A stretch of DNA of 64,000 nt, taken from assembly GCF_022179465.1 (NCBI RefSeq), contig NZ_BPQV01000005.1, forward strand, positions 1 through 64,000, written 5' to 3'. Below are positions 37,218 through 46,562 of the stretch, one piece after another. The translations under genes were made by a program, and so were the position numbers. The DNA is from Methylobacterium organophilum. Lineage in GTDB: Bacteria; Pseudomonadota; Alphaproteobacteria; Rhizobiales; Beijerinckiaceae. The notes under the pieces are model-generated. The model did not search any database. It was not told the DNA's origin and was given only the letters and a program-made list of their open reading frames with translations. Every line of letters starts with the position of its first letter. The stretch's first letter is position 1.

Positions 37218-38027
37218 TCACGGGGCCGGCAGCCGCGCGACGAAGGCGGCGACCAGCCGCGCGAGATCCGCCCCCGCCCGCGCCGCCACCGCCTTGGTCT
37301 CGGCATGGTGCGGATCGCCCGCGCCGAAGCCGGCGGCGAAGTTGGTCACCACCGAGACGGCGGCGACCCGGAGGCCCAGGAAGCGGGCGAGGATCGCCTC
37401 CGGCACCGTCGACATGCCGACGAGGTCGGCTCCGAGGCGGCCGGCCATCCGGATTTCCGCCGGGGTCTCGAAGCTCGGACCCGAGAACCAGGCATAGACC
37501 CCCTCAGGCAGGGACAGGCCGCAGGCCCGTGCCGCCTCTTGAAGGGTCGCGCGCAGGGCGGGATCGTAGGCATCGACCATGGGCACGAAGCGCCCGTCGC
37601 TCGGCTCGCCGATCAGCGGGTTCATGCCCGACAGGTTGAGATGGTCGGAGAGCGCGACGAGGCCGCCCGGGCCGGCCTGCGGCATCAGCGAGCCCGCGGC
37701 GTTGGTGAGAAGCAGGGCCTTCGTCCCGAGCGCGGCGGCCAGGGCCAGGGGCCGACGCATCGCCGCCGGGTCGCCGCGCTCGTAGGCGTGGCTGCGGCCC
37801 TCGAAGACGAGCACCGCGCGCCCGGCGATGCGGCCCTCGTGCAGCCTGCCGGCATGGCCGCTGACGCCGGGCGGGGGAAAGCCGGGGATCTCCGCGTAGG
37901 GGAGGGTGCGCGGCGCCTCGATCCCCTCGACCAGGGCACCGAGGCCGGTGCCGCAGACGAGGGCACAGGCATAGTCGCCGGAAAACCCCGCCTGCCGGAC
38001 ACGGGCGAGGGCCGCTTCCGGGCTCAC
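37218..38027 (-). CDS. punA: Purine nucleoside phosphorylase
   Basis: A 269-residue trimeric-type purine nucleoside phosphorylase. The phosphate loop CGTGLGALVEGI, the His-containing GRSHAYERGDP, LLLTNAAGSL, the PNP motif GPSFETPAEIRM and VSVVTNFAAGFG are present. Start: GTG at 38027, whose TG overlaps the cdd stop (GTGA). Converts inosine, guanosine and deoxy forms to base plus sugar 1-phosphate. Confidence 0.92.
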   Translation of the reverse strand: MSPEAALARVRQAGFSGDYACALVCGTGLGALVEGIEAPRTLPYAEIPGFPPPGVSGHAGRLHEGRIAGRAVLVFEGRSHAYERGDPAAMRRPLALAAALGTKALLLTNAAGSLMPQAGPGGLVALSDHLNLSGMNPLIGEPSDGRFVPMVDAYDPALRATLQEAARACGLSLPEGVYAWFSGPSFETPAEIRMAGRLGADLVGMSTVPEAILARFLGLRVAAVSVVTNFAAGFGAGDPHHAETKAVAARAGADLARLVAAFVARLPAP

Positions 38028-38425
38028 GCGAGATTCTCCGGGCCGAAGGCGTGGGGCAGGAGCGCGTCGAGGGTGAGCGACAGGCGCAGGCCGTTCGGGT
38101 CGGCCACGTGGATCGGCGTCTCGGGCCGGGCGAATTCGCGGATGCGCTGGCGGCACGCGCCGCAGGGCGTGACCGGGGCGTCCCCGTCGCCGAGCACGAG
38201 GATGGCCCGGATCGCGCGACCGCCGCCGGCAATCATGGCGGCGATGGCACCGGCCTCGGCGCAGGTGCCGACGGGATAGGCGGCGTTCTCGACGTTGCAG
38301 CCGGCATGGATGCGGCCCTCCCCATCGAGCACGGCCGCCCCGACGGAAAAACGCGAATAGGGCGCATAGGCCCGCGCGCGGGCCGCCCGAGCCGCCTCGA
38401 ACAGGGCGGCGACCTCTTCCGTCAT
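38024..38425 (-). CDS. cdd: Cytidine deaminase
   Basis: A 133-residue homotetrameric-type cytidine deaminase. SRFSVGAAVLDGEGRIHAGC-type substrate strand, then NVENAAYPVGTCAEAGAIAA with the zinc Cys and the catalytic Glu, and VTPCGACRQRIREF with the CxxC zinc ligands. It deaminates cytidine and deoxycytidine. GAGGAGCCG precedes the ATG at 38425, supporting this start. It is the first gene of the cdd-punA-deoC-deoA operon. Confidence 0.95.
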   Translation of the reverse strand: MTEEVAALFEAARAARARAYAPYSRFSVGAAVLDGEGRIHAGCNVENAAYPVGTCAEAGAIAAMIAGGGRAIRAILVLGDGDAPVTPCGACRQRIREFARPETPIHVADPNGLRLSLTLDALLPHAFGPENLA

Positions 38426-38566
38426 CGGCTCCTCACCTCGGCAACACGCTCCGACGAGGGATGTTTGGCCCGCCGTCGGCGCCCCTGTCGAGAGCCGCAT
38501 CGACAAGCCCTCGGCCGGGACCTATGAACCCTCGCGAGATCCTTTCATCCGGAACGGAGTCAGCCC

Positions 38567-38788
38567 ATGCTCGGTCGATACGACCGCGGAACGCCGGCCG
38601 GCGAGGCCAAGGTCGAGTACGGCGACGGCACCATGCGCGTGATCAAGCCCGGCAGCTTCGTGCGCTGCGCGGTCACCGGCGAGGCCATCCCCCTCGATGA
38701 CCTGCGCTACTGGAGCGTCGACCGCCAGGAGGCCTACGCGACGCCGGAGGCGGTGATGCAGCGCATGAAGGAAGCCGGCGAAGCCTAA
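38567..38788 (+). CDS. DUF2093 protein
   Basis: A 73-residue protein matching DUF2093: KVEYGDGTMRVIKPGSFVRC, then AVTGEAIPLDDLRYWSVDRQ and EAYATPEAVMQR. It is restricted to Rhizobiales and relatives; the function is unknown. Beta-rich, single-domain, cytosolic. It is divergent from cdd across about 140 bp, and its stop overlaps the lpxK stop on the other strand. Confidence 0.9.
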   Translation: MLGRYDRGTPAGEAKVEYGDGTMRVIKPGSFVRCAVTGEAIPLDDLRYWSVDRQEAYATPEAVMQRMKEAGEA

Positions 38789-39786
38789 GGCGACGCAGCG
38801 CTTTTCCTCCACCCGCTCAGCCCGGCGAGCTGCGCGTGGAGGGTCTGCCGATCCTCGAAGCGCAGCCTGACGGCGAGCACGGCAACGCGTTCCCGGAAGC
38901 CCGGCGGCAGGCGCAGGGCATCCTTCTCGGTGGTGACGAGAGCCGCCCCCGCCCGCGCCGCCGCTTCGGCGAGGGAGGCCAGTTCGGCCTGGCGGAAGGG
39001 GTGATGGTCCGGGAAGGGCCGGCGCCCGACGATCTCCGCGCCGGCGGCGGCGAGGGTGCCGAAGAACTTTTCCGGCCGCCCGATTCCCGCGAAGGCGAAG
39101 ACCCTTCGTCCGGCGAAGGCATCCGGCGCGTCCGGCTCCAGGCGGGCGCGATGCACCGGCAGCCCGCGCGCCTGCGCCTCGGCCGCCACCGCCGCACCGG
39201 CGGCGCCCTCGCCGATCAGCACGAGGCCCGTCACGTGCGGCCATTGCCGGGCCAGGGGCACCCTGAGCGGGCCGGCCGGAAAGGGCAGGCCGTTGCCGAG
39301 CCCCACCTGCGCATCGACCACGGCCAGCGCCCGATCCTTGAGGAGGCTCGGATTCTGCAGGCCGTCATCCATCACGATCACGTCCGCGCCGAGCCCGGCG
39401 CAGAGCCGGGCCCCGGCGGGCCGGTCCCGCGCGACGACGGTCGGGGCCGCCCGGGCCAGCAACAGCGGCTCGTCGCCCACCTCCTCCGCCCGGTGGCGCT
39501 CCAGCACGACACGGACGGGACCGGGCAGACGGCCGCCATAGCCGCGGCTCAGGAAAGCCGGTCGCAGCCCGGCCTCGCGCAGGAGATCCGCCAGGGCGAG
39601 GGCGGTCGGCGTCTTGCCGGCCCCGCCGAGGGTGAAGTTGCCGACGCAGAGCACGGGGCAGGGGGCCGCGATCCCGGGGCGGTCCATCCGCGCGGCGGTC
39701 AGCGCGCCGTAGGCCGCACCGAGCGGCGCGAGCAGGCGCGCCGCCGGGTGCCCGGGCGGGGCCGACCAGAAGCGGGGCGGCCTCAC
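38785..39786 (-). CDS. lpxK: Tetraacyldisaccharide 4'-kinase
   Basis: A 333-residue membrane-associated kinase phosphorylating lipid A disaccharide. The P-loop is GNFTLGGAGKTPTALALADL (from about residue 49), and VIVMDDGLQNPSL is the conserved DDGxQ segment. The start is GTG at 39786. It lies 14 bp from waaA on the same strand, which together with the acyltransferase gene forms a lipid A/Kdo module. Confidence 0.92.
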   Translation of the reverse strand: MRPPRFWSAPPGHPAARLLAPLGAAYGALTAARMDRPGIAAPCPVLCVGNFTLGGAGKTPTALALADLLREAGLRPAFLSRGYGGRLPGPVRVVLERHRAEEVGDEPLLLARAAPTVVARDRPAGARLCAGLGADVIVMDDGLQNPSLLKDRALAVVDAQVGLGNGLPFPAGPLRVPLARQWPHVTGLVLIGEGAAGAAVAAEAQARGLPVHRARLEPDAPDAFAGRRVFAFAGIGRPEKFFGTLAAAGAEIVGRRPFPDHHPFRQAELASLAEAAARAGAALVTTEKDALRLPPGFRERVAVLAVRLRFEDRQTLHAQLAGLSGWRKSAASP

Positions 39787-39800
39787 CCCTCAGGCCCCGG

Positions 39801-41105
39801 TCACGAGAGGCCCCGGGCCGCGAGCTTCATCTGCGCGACATAGGGGTCGAGCACGGCGAGCGTCCGAGCGACGGCGCCTTCGAGGGGGGCCAGGGCGGCA
39901 TGCCCGCGCTCGGCCATGGCCGCCATGCGGGCGGGATCCGACAGGAGATCGCCGACCGCGGTCGTCAGCTCCGCCGCGTCGGTGACTGCCAGGGCCCCCC
40001 CGGCCGCGTCGAGGGCGCGATAGGGCTCGAGGAAGTTGCCGATATGGGGGCCGTGCAGCACCGCCGCCTCGAGGCGCACCGGCTCGATCGGATTCTGGCC
40101 CCCGTGCGGCACCAGCGAGCCGCCCAGGAAGACGAGGGGGCTCAGGCGGTAGAACAGCCCGACCTCGCCGATCGTGTCCGCGATATAGACTTCGACTTGG
40201 CCGTGCGGCCGCCCGCCCTTGGAGCGGCGGCTCGCCCGCAGGCCCTCGGCCGCGACGCAGGCGGCGACCTCGTCCCCGCGGCGGGGATGGCGGGGCACGA
40301 TGATGGTGAGCAGGCCGGGCAGGCGCTCCTTCAGCGCGGCATGGGCCCGCGCGACGAGGGCGTCCTCGCCCGAATGCGTGCTCGCCGCCACCCAGACCGG
40401 GCGCCTGCCGACGAGGTCGCCGAGATAGGCGAGTTGCTGGGCATCCGCCGGCGGCATGGCGGAATCGTATTTCAGGTTGCCGACGACGCTGATGCGCGGG
40501 GCGCCGAGCCGGGCGAAGCGGGCGGCATCGTCGTTCGTCTGCACGAGGCAGACGGCGATGCGGGAGAGCAGCGCCTGGGCCGTGCGCGGGGAGCGCCCCC
40601 AGCCCTTGGCCGAACGCTCGGACATGCGGCCGTTGACGAGGACGAGGGGGATCCTGCGCTCGTGAAGGCCGAGGATGGTGTTCGGCCACAGCTCGGACTC
40701 GGCGATCACGGCGAGGTCGGGCTGCCAGTGATCGAGGAAGCGGCTCACCCAGCGCGGCGCGTCGAGGGGCATGTACTGGTGCACGGCGCCGGCCGGCAGG
40801 CGGGTGCCGAGCAGCTCGGCCGCCGTCTTGGTGCCGGTGGTGACGAGCACCGACAGGCCGCGGGCGATCATGCCCTCGACGAGGCCGATGAGCGACAGGG
40901 CCTCGCCGACGCTCGCCCCGTGCATCCAGACGAGATTGCCCACCGGCCGCGCCCGGCCCGGGCGACCGCGCCGCTCCGGAAGGCGGCCGGGATCCTCCTT
41001 GCCCCGGCGGGAGCGCCAGGCGAGCAGGCCCGCGATGGCCGGCTCGCCGAGGGTCAGGCCGCAGCGATAGGCCCGGAGCGTGACCGGGATCGGGGGGACC
41101 CTCAC
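39801..41105 (-). CDS. waaA: 3-deoxy-D-manno-octulosonic acid transferase (Kdo transferase)
   Basis: A 434-residue GT30 glycosyltransferase adding Kdo to lipid IVA. WMHGASVGEALS (about residue 60) contains the catalytic Glu region, then GRMSERSAKGW, VWVAASTHSGED, IVPRHPRRG and a C-terminal LVPHGGQNPIEPVRL. The start is GTG at 41105 with its TG inside the stop of the acyltransferase gene (GTGA), so translation is coupled. An internal insert around residues 285-305 (RRSKGGRPHGQ) is unusually basic. Confidence 0.92.
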   Translation of the reverse strand: MRVPPIPVTLRAYRCGLTLGEPAIAGLLAWRSRRGKEDPGRLPERRGRPGRARPVGNLVWMHGASVGEALSLIGLVEGMIARGLSVLVTTGTKTAAELLGTRLPAGAVHQYMPLDAPRWVSRFLDHWQPDLAVIAESELWPNTILGLHERRIPLVLVNGRMSERSAKGWGRSPRTAQALLSRIAVCLVQTNDDAARFARLGAPRISVVGNLKYDSAMPPADAQQLAYLGDLVGRRPVWVAASTHSGEDALVARAHAALKERLPGLLTIIVPRHPRRGDEVAACVAAEGLRASRRSKGGRPHGQVEVYIADTIGEVGLFYRLSPLVFLGGSLVPHGGQNPIEPVRLEAAVLHGPHIGNFLEPYRALDAAGGALAVTDAAELTTAVGDLLSDPARMAAMAERGHAALAPLEGAVARTLAVLDPYVAQMKLAARGLS

Positions 41106-41875
41106 GCGGGATTCCTCAAGCCGTCGTTCTCCAGGGCGGCCGGCGGCTCGGCATGGCCGCGGTAACCGACCCGATCCTGACGGCCGACCAGGGCATAAGC
41201 GTGATCGTGCACCCGGTTCATCTCGGCCTGAACCTTCAGGCGCAGGGCCTCGACCTCCGCCGGCTCGACCTCGCGGGGCACGTGGATCGGCTCGCCGAAC
41301 ACCATGGCGCCGCGCCCGTGCGGCAGGCCGAGGCAGGCCCGGTCCCAGCTGTTGAAGCGGATGTGCCGGCTCGTCACCACGGCGACGGGCACGATCGGAC
41401 GGCCCGAGAAACGGGCGAGCATGATGATGCCCGCGTCGCAGATGCGGGAGAGCTTGGGCACGTCGGCCGAGAAGGCGACGGTCTCGCCGCCCTTCAACGC
41501 CTTCACCATGGCGCGCAGGCCCTCGGCACCGCCCTTGGCCCGGACGTCGCGCACCACCCGGCCGCGGGCGCCGGAGGCGCGCATCACCCGGATGCCGAGC
41601 CTCTCCAGGGCCATGGTGTTGATGTTGCCGTCCGGCGAGCGGGAGATGATCGTCGCGACACGATCCTGGGGCCGGCGCAGGAAGGGGACCATGATGTGCT
41701 GGCCGTGCCACATCCCGGCGATGAAGGGCCCGATCGCGTCGAGCCGGGCATAGGCGTCCCCCGGCACCACGGTGAACCGGTTGGAGCGCCGCACCCAGGC
41801 GAGATAGCGGGACGCGACGCGTGCGAGCAGGCGCTGGACGAGGGGGGTGCGGCCGATGGTCTTGATCACGCCCAT
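41102..41875 (-). CDS. Lysophospholipid acyltransferase-like protein (DUF374)
   Basis: A 257-residue protein of the DUF374 group. FIAGMWHGQHIMVPFLRRP carries the H-motif, then IISRSPDGNINTMALERLGI, AFSADVPKLSRICDAGI and ARFSGRPIVPVAVVTSRHI. In alphaproteobacteria this gene is linked to waaA and lpxK, suggesting a role in lipid A or outer-membrane lipid acylation. It is the first gene of this module and starts at ATG 41875. Confidence 0.87.
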   Translation of the reverse strand: MGVIKTIGRTPLVQRLLARVASRYLAWVRRSNRFTVVPGDAYARLDAIGPFIAGMWHGQHIMVPFLRRPQDRVATIISRSPDGNINTMALERLGIRVMRASGARGRVVRDVRAKGGAEGLRAMVKALKGGETVAFSADVPKLSRICDAGIIMLARFSGRPIVPVAVVTSRHIRFNSWDRACLGLPHGRGAMVFGEPIHVPREVEPAEVEALRLKVQAEMNRVHDHAYALVGRQDRVGYRGHAEPPAALENDGLRNPA

Positions 41876-42132
41876 GCGGGAGCGTCGTTTCCTGAGGCGA
41901 TCCGGCGCCCGCGCCGGCCGTGGTCGGAGGTGGATCCGGTGACCGGGGAGGGGGCCCCGCGGCGAGTCCGCGGAGATCGGCGGCTGTCTATCCCCGAACC
42001 CCTTGGCGGCGCAACGGCCGTCCTCTGCCACAAAACCTGGTAAAAGATTCCCGTCTTTCACCCGGCCTTTTGGGGAACCGGACCTCCGCTTTTCCGATTC
42101 TTCCCGCAGTTCAAATGATTCGGAGGAAACTC

Positions 42133-42522
42133 GTGAAGAAGCTTTCGATCGGCGTGGGCGCCGCGGCGCTCCTGCTCTCCGTGTCCACGGCCTTCGCCGC
42201 ACCGTGCAGCACCGGCTCGACCAAGGGCAAGAGCCCGAACGAGCAGACCAACGCGAAGAGCTCGGACACGGACCAGTCCAGCAAGAACATCGCCGGCGGC
42301 CAGCAGCCCGGCTCCCCCGGCACGGTCGGTGCCATGAACAACGTGGGTGCCAATCAGCAGGTCGGCGACAAGGGCAACCAGAAGGAAGGCTCTGATCCCG
42401 GCAGCAAGAATCTCGCCGGCGGCCAGCAGCCCGCCGCGCCCGGCACCGTCGGCGCCATGAACAGCACCGGCGCCCAGCAGGATGTCGGCACCCAGGCGAG
42501 CAAGGGCGGCGACGACTGCTGA
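42133..42522 (+). CDS. Secreted repeat protein, low-complexity
   Basis: A 129-residue exported protein with a signal peptide (residues 1-23, STAFAA). Two near-identical segments (about 50-78 and 91-119) repeat SKN.AGGQQP..PGTVGAMN at a 41-residue period. The mature protein is rich in Gly, Gln, Asn and Ser. A Cys sits at each end. The start is GTG at 42133 because CGGAGGAAAC lies just upstream; an ATG at 42115 is less likely. The function is unknown. A terminator follows. Confidence 0.7.
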   Translation: MKKLSIGVGAAALLLSVSTAFAAPCSTGSTKGKSPNEQTNAKSSDTDQSSKNIAGGQQPGSPGTVGAMNNVGANQQVGDKGNQKEGSDPGSKNLAGGQQPAAPGTVGAMNSTGAQQDVGTQASKGGDDC

Positions 42523-42552
42523 TCCGCTCCGCCTCTCACCTGTGACGCGTTC

Positions 42553-42583
42553 GCCCGCCCGGCTCCGGCCGCGGCGGGCTTTT
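42553..42583 (+). terminator. Intrinsic terminator
   Basis: A 7-bp GC stem (GCCCGCC with GGCGGGC) followed by TTTT ends the repeat-protein gene. Confidence 0.7.
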
Positions 42584-42618
42584 CGTGTCGGGGGGCCGGA
42601 CCCGAGCAAGAACTCTTG

Positions 42619-42660
42619 TCTGGAACGATTCCAAAGTGTATATCTGGAATTGTTCTAAAG
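42619..42660 (+). promoter_or_regulatory. Two tandem Irr/ICE-like palindromes
   Basis: Two sites of the form TCTGGAA-N3-TTCYAAAG lie in tandem: TGGAA-CGA-TTCCA (42621-42633, perfect) and TGGAA-TTG-TTCTA (42645-42657), 24 bp centre to centre. TGTATAT between them resembles a -10 element. The shape and the TTCTAAA edge match the iron control element recognised by Irr in Rhizobiales (established family). The sites lie just upstream of a VIT-type iron transporter gene, where MbfA is a known Irr target. Confidence 0.7.
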
Positions 42661-42670
42661 AGGTTCCCTC

Positions 42671-43204
42671 ATGCTCCTGTCCGCTCCTTCCCTCCCTCTG
42701 TCCGCCGTGGAGCGTGCCGAGAAGCAGCGCGCCTTCGTGCTGCAATATATCCAGCCGGGCCTGGCCGGACTGATCGACGGCTCGGTCTCGACCCTGGCGC
42801 CGATCTTCGCCGCGGCCTTCGCCACCCACAGCAACGGGGCGACCTTCCTGGTCGGTCTCGCCGCCTCGATCGGCGCCGGGATCAGCATGGGCTTCACCGA
42901 GGCCCTGTCGGATGACGGGGCGGTGACCGGGCGCGGGTCCCCGCTCACCCGCGGCATCGTCTGCGGCGTGATGACGGCGCTCGGCGGCCTCGGCCACACC
43001 CTGCCCTACGCGATCCCCGATTCCTGGCCGAACGCCTTCGGCCTGGCGACCGGCCTCGCCATCCTGGTCGTGCTGGTGGAGCTCGTCGCCATCGCCGCGG
43101 TGCGCACCCGCTACATGGCGACGCCCTTCGTCCGCGCCGCCCTCCAGGTGGTGCTCGGCGGCGCCCTGGTCCTCGGGGCCGGCGTCCTGATCGGGAACGC
43201 CTAG
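42671..43204 (+). CDS. VIT/MbfA-type transporter domain protein (probable iron exporter)
   Basis: A 177-residue integral membrane protein resembling the VIT1-like transport domain of MbfA. YIQPGLAGLIDGSVSTLAPIF and FLVGLAASIGAGISMGFTEAL are the hallmark segments, with conserved acidic residues, followed by three further helices. Full-length MbfA has an N-terminal ferritin-like domain, absent here; only about 30 residues precede the first helix. It probably exports iron or manganese. Repression by Irr is inferred from the upstream palindromes. Confidence 0.8.
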   Translation: MLLSAPSLPLSAVERAEKQRAFVLQYIQPGLAGLIDGSVSTLAPIFAAAFATHSNGATFLVGLAASIGAGISMGFTEALSDDGAVTGRGSPLTRGIVCGVMTALGGLGHTLPYAIPDSWPNAFGLATGLAILVVLVELVAIAAVRTRYMATPFVRAALQVVLGGALVLGAGVLIGNA

Positions 43205-43297
43205 AACCGCGTTCACGCAGCCGGGACGGTTGACGCGCGGCGCATCCGCCGCGATTGCGGGCAATCCCGTTCCCGCCCGCGGCCCGATCCGGACCCG

Positions 43298-44209
43298 ATG
43301 TTCCGTCTCGCCCACCTCACCGACCCGCATGTCGGGCCGCTGCCCCGGCCGCGGCTGCGCCAGCTCCTGAGCAAGCGGGCCACCGGCTACGTCAACTGGC
43401 GGCGGGGGCGCGGCAAGGTCCACGACATGGACCTGCTCGCCGCCCTCGTCGCCGACCTGCGGCGGCAGGATTGCGACCACATCGCCTGTACCGGCGACCT
43501 GTGCAATCTCGGGCTGCCGGACGAGTGGGAGACGGCCCGCATCTTCCTGGAAGCGCTGGGCGGCCCCGAGGGGGTCAGCTTCGTACCCGGCAACCACGAC
43601 GCCTATGTCCGCGGCTCCCTGGAGGGCCTTCTCGCGGCCTGCGGCCCCTGGACGGGAGCGGATGCCGGCGGCACCGGCCACTTTCCCTATCTGCGCCGGC
43701 GCGGGCCCCTCGCCCTGATCGGCCTGTCCTCGGCGATCCCCACCAAACCCTTCGCCGCCACGGGCCGGCTCGGGCCGGCCCAGATCGCGGCCGCCGAGCG
43801 CCTGCTGCTGGACCTCGGCGCCGAGGCCGCGCCGCCCTGCCGGGTCGTGATGATCCACCATCCGCCCCATCCCGGCGGCGCCGCGCCGGGGCGCGAGCTG
43901 AAGGACGCCGCCGCCTTCACGGCGATGATCGGCCGGGCCGGTGCCGAGCTCGTCCTGCACGGCCACAACCACCGGGGCATGCTCGCCTATGTCGATGGGC
44001 CCCGCGGCAGCCGGGTGCCGGTGGCCGGCGCCCCCTCGGCCTCGGCCCGCAGCGCGCATTTCAACCGGCGAGCCTCCTACTATCTCTACACGATCGCTCC
44101 CACGGGCGCCGCCGCGGGCGGCCGCTACCGGATCCGCGCGATCGAACGGGGCCTGAACGAAGCCGGCGCGATCGCCGAGCTCGCGAGCTTCCCGCTGACG
44201 CTGGGGTGA
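43298..44209 (+). CDS. Metallophosphoesterase
   Basis: A 303-residue calcineurin-type phosphoesterase. The metal motifs are DPHVG, TGDLCNLG, PGNHDAY, MIHHPPHP and LHGHNHRGM. The group hydrolyses cyclic nucleotides or other phosphodiesters; the substrate is not determinable. It starts at ATG 43298, 90 bp after the VIT gene, and is followed by coaD. Confidence 0.88.
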   Translation: MFRLAHLTDPHVGPLPRPRLRQLLSKRATGYVNWRRGRGKVHDMDLLAALVADLRRQDCDHIACTGDLCNLGLPDEWETARIFLEALGGPEGVSFVPGNHDAYVRGSLEGLLAACGPWTGADAGGTGHFPYLRRRGPLALIGLSSAIPTKPFAATGRLGPAQIAAAERLLLDLGAEAAPPCRVVMIHHPPHPGGAAPGRELKDAAAFTAMIGRAGAELVLHGHNHRGMLAYVDGPRGSRVPVAGAPSASARSAHFNRRASYYLYTIAPTGAAAGGRYRIRAIERGLNEAGAIAELASFPLTLG

Positions 44210-44269
44210 GACCCGATCGGCGGCGCGGCTGTTCCCTGCGCCCGCAAAATGCTCTACGCGCTGTCGGCG

Positions 44270-44770
44270 ATGACCCGCACCGCGCTCTATGCCGGCTCCT
44301 TCGATCCGGTCACCAACGGCCATCTCGACGTGGTCCGCCAGGCCTGCCGGCTGGTGCCCCGCATCGTGCTCGCCATCGGCGTGCATCCGGGCAAGGCACC
44401 GACCTTCTCGGCGGAGGAGCGCGCCGAGCTGCTGCGGGCGACCTGCGCGCCGCTCGCCCAGGCCGAGGGCGCGGCCCTCGAGATCATCACCTTCGACGAC
44501 CTCGCCGTCTCAGCCGCCCGCCGCTGCGGCGCCAGCCTGTTCATCCGCGGCCTGCGCGACGGCACCGACCTCGACTACGAGATGCAGCTCGCCGGCATGA
44601 ACGGCGCCATGGCGCCGGAGGTGCAGACCGTGTTCCTGCCCGCCTCGACCGGCGTGCGCCCGATCACGGCCACCCTGGTGCGCCAGATCGCGGCCATGGG
44701 CGGGGACGTCTCGCCCTTCGTGCCGCGGATCGTGGCCGAACGCCTCGCCGCCCGCTTCGCGAAATCGTGA
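44270..44770 (+). CDS. coaD: Phosphopantetheine adenylyltransferase
   Basis: A 166-residue enzyme for the penultimate step of CoA synthesis. [15 protein letters not shown] with the T/H nucleotidyl-transferase motif, [16 protein letters not shown] and the C-terminal [16 protein letters not shown] region are typical. ATG at 44270 (MTRTALYAG) fits the family start; an ATG at 44249 would add seven residues. Neither has a strong ribosome binding site. It precedes two cyclophilin genes. Confidence 0.92.
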   Translation: MTRTALYAGSFDPVTNGHLDVVRQACRLVPRIVLAIGVHPGKAPTFSAEERAELLRATCAPLAQAEGAALEIITFDDLAVSAARRCGASLFIRGLRDGTDLDYEMQLAGMNGAMAPEVQTVFLPASTGVRPITATLVRQIAAMGGDVSPFVPRIVAERLAARFAKS

Positions 44771-44823
44771 GCCTCACCGCAACGACCGCTTGGACATGGC
44801 GGATCGACAGGAGAAGACGCCGC

Positions 44824-45375
44824 ATGAACCGTCGCCACGCCGTCCTCGCGCTCGCCCTCGCCGCCGGGCTCGGCCTGTCCGCGCCCGCACGGGCCGCGGA
44901 TGCCAACACCGTCTATCTCGACACCAAGGACGGCCGCATCACCATCGAGCTGCGCCCGGAGATCGCCCCCAAGCACGCCCAGCAGCTCAAGACGCTGATC
45001 AAGCGCGGCTTCTATGACGGGCTGAAGTTCCACCGGGTGATCGACGGCTTCATGGCCCAGACCGGCGATCCGAAGGGCAACGGCACCGGCGGCTCCGACC
45101 TGCCCAACATCCCGGCCGAGTTCTCCTCCGCCCCGTTCAAGCGCGGCACCGTGGGCATGGCCCGCTCGCAGGATCCGAACTCCGCCAATTCGCAGTTCTT
45201 CATCTGCCTCGCCGACGCGCCCTTCCTGAACAACCAGTACACGGTGGTCGGCGTCGTCACGAGCGGCATGGACGTGGTCGACAAGATCAAGAAGGCGGCG
45301 AGCGGCGCGCCGGGGGGGACGGTCCAGAACCCTGACAAGATCGTGAAGATGCAGCTCGCCGAAGGCGCCAAGTAG
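44824..45375 (+). CDS. Periplasmic cyclophilin peptidyl-prolyl isomerase
   Basis: A 183-residue cyclophilin with a signal peptide (residues 1-24, APARAAD). FHRVIDGFMAQTGDPKGNG and SANSQFFICLAD are the catalytic segments. It assists folding of exported proteins. The stop TAG is followed at once by the GTG of the next gene. A cytosolic paralogue lies at 46066, and the two probably arose by duplication. Confidence 0.92.
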   Translation: MNRRHAVLALALAAGLGLSAPARAADANTVYLDTKDGRITIELRPEIAPKHAQQLKTLIKRGFYDGLKFHRVIDGFMAQTGDPKGNGTGGSDLPNIPAEFSSAPFKRGTVGMARSQDPNSANSQFFICLADAPFLNNQYTVVGVVTSGMDVVDKIKKAASGAPGGTVQNPDKIVKMQLAEGAK

Positions 45376-45855
45376 GTGCCCGGGGAGCGGCACGGGAGAC
45401 CCGCCCTCCGGGCCGCCCTGCCGCTCCTGATCGGCCTGAGCGCCGAGGCCCGGGGCTTCTACCAGCCCCCGCTGCCCCTGCCGGAGACCCTGCGCGGCAC
45501 CGTGCAGGTGCCGGTATCGCCGGGCGGAGAGGCCCCGGCCGACACCCTGCAGCAGCTCTATCCCCGGCTCGCAGCCTGCTGGCGGGCACCGGAGGGACTC
45601 GCCCGGTTCGAGCGCACGGAGATCACCGTGCGCTTCAGCCTGCGCCGGGACGGTTCCGTGATCGGCCCTCCGCGGATCACCTTCGCGCAGGCGCCGGCCG
45701 ATGCCCGCGGCCGGGCGCTCCTCGAGGAGGCCGCCCTCTCCGCGATCCGGCGCTGCACCCCGGCCCGGGTCACGCCCGGGCTCGGCGGCGCCATCGCGGG
45801 GCGGCCGATCGCCCTGCGCTTCGTCTACGAAGGGCCGCGGGGGAGGGACCTGTGA
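45376..45855 (+). CDS. Secreted hypothetical protein, TonB-C-like
   Basis: A 159-residue protein starting with GTG directly after the previous stop codon, so it is translated from the same transcript. A hydrophobic segment (LRAALPLLIGLSAEA) serves as a signal peptide. The C-terminal half, ITVRFSLRRDGSVIGPPRIT and ALSAIRRCTP, resembles a TonB C-terminal-like fold. The function is unknown. Confidence 0.6.
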   Translation: MPGERHGRPALRAALPLLIGLSAEARGFYQPPLPLPETLRGTVQVPVSPGGEAPADTLQQLYPRLAACWRAPEGLARFERTEITVRFSLRRDGSVIGPPRITFAQAPADARGRALLEEAALSAIRRCTPARVTPGLGGAIAGRPIALRFVYEGPRGRDL

Positions 45856-46065
45856 GGGACCCGGCCGCGGCCTCGGACGGTTCAGGGCTTGAGATCGACC
45901 GGCCCCAGCACGTAGACGGGGGCGTGGCCTGGATCGGCCTGCCATCTCCCGGCGGGCCGCCGACAGACGCGTCCCTCGGATCGGGGACGAGACAGGCGCG
46001 GGCCGGCCGCCGAAGCGGCTTCCCCGCAACGAACGACGTTCAAGAACAAAAGGAGTCGTGACGAC

Positions 46066-46527
<462 letters not shown>

Positions 46528-46562
46528 ACGAGAGACCGCGGCCGGCTTTCAGGACGCGTCAC

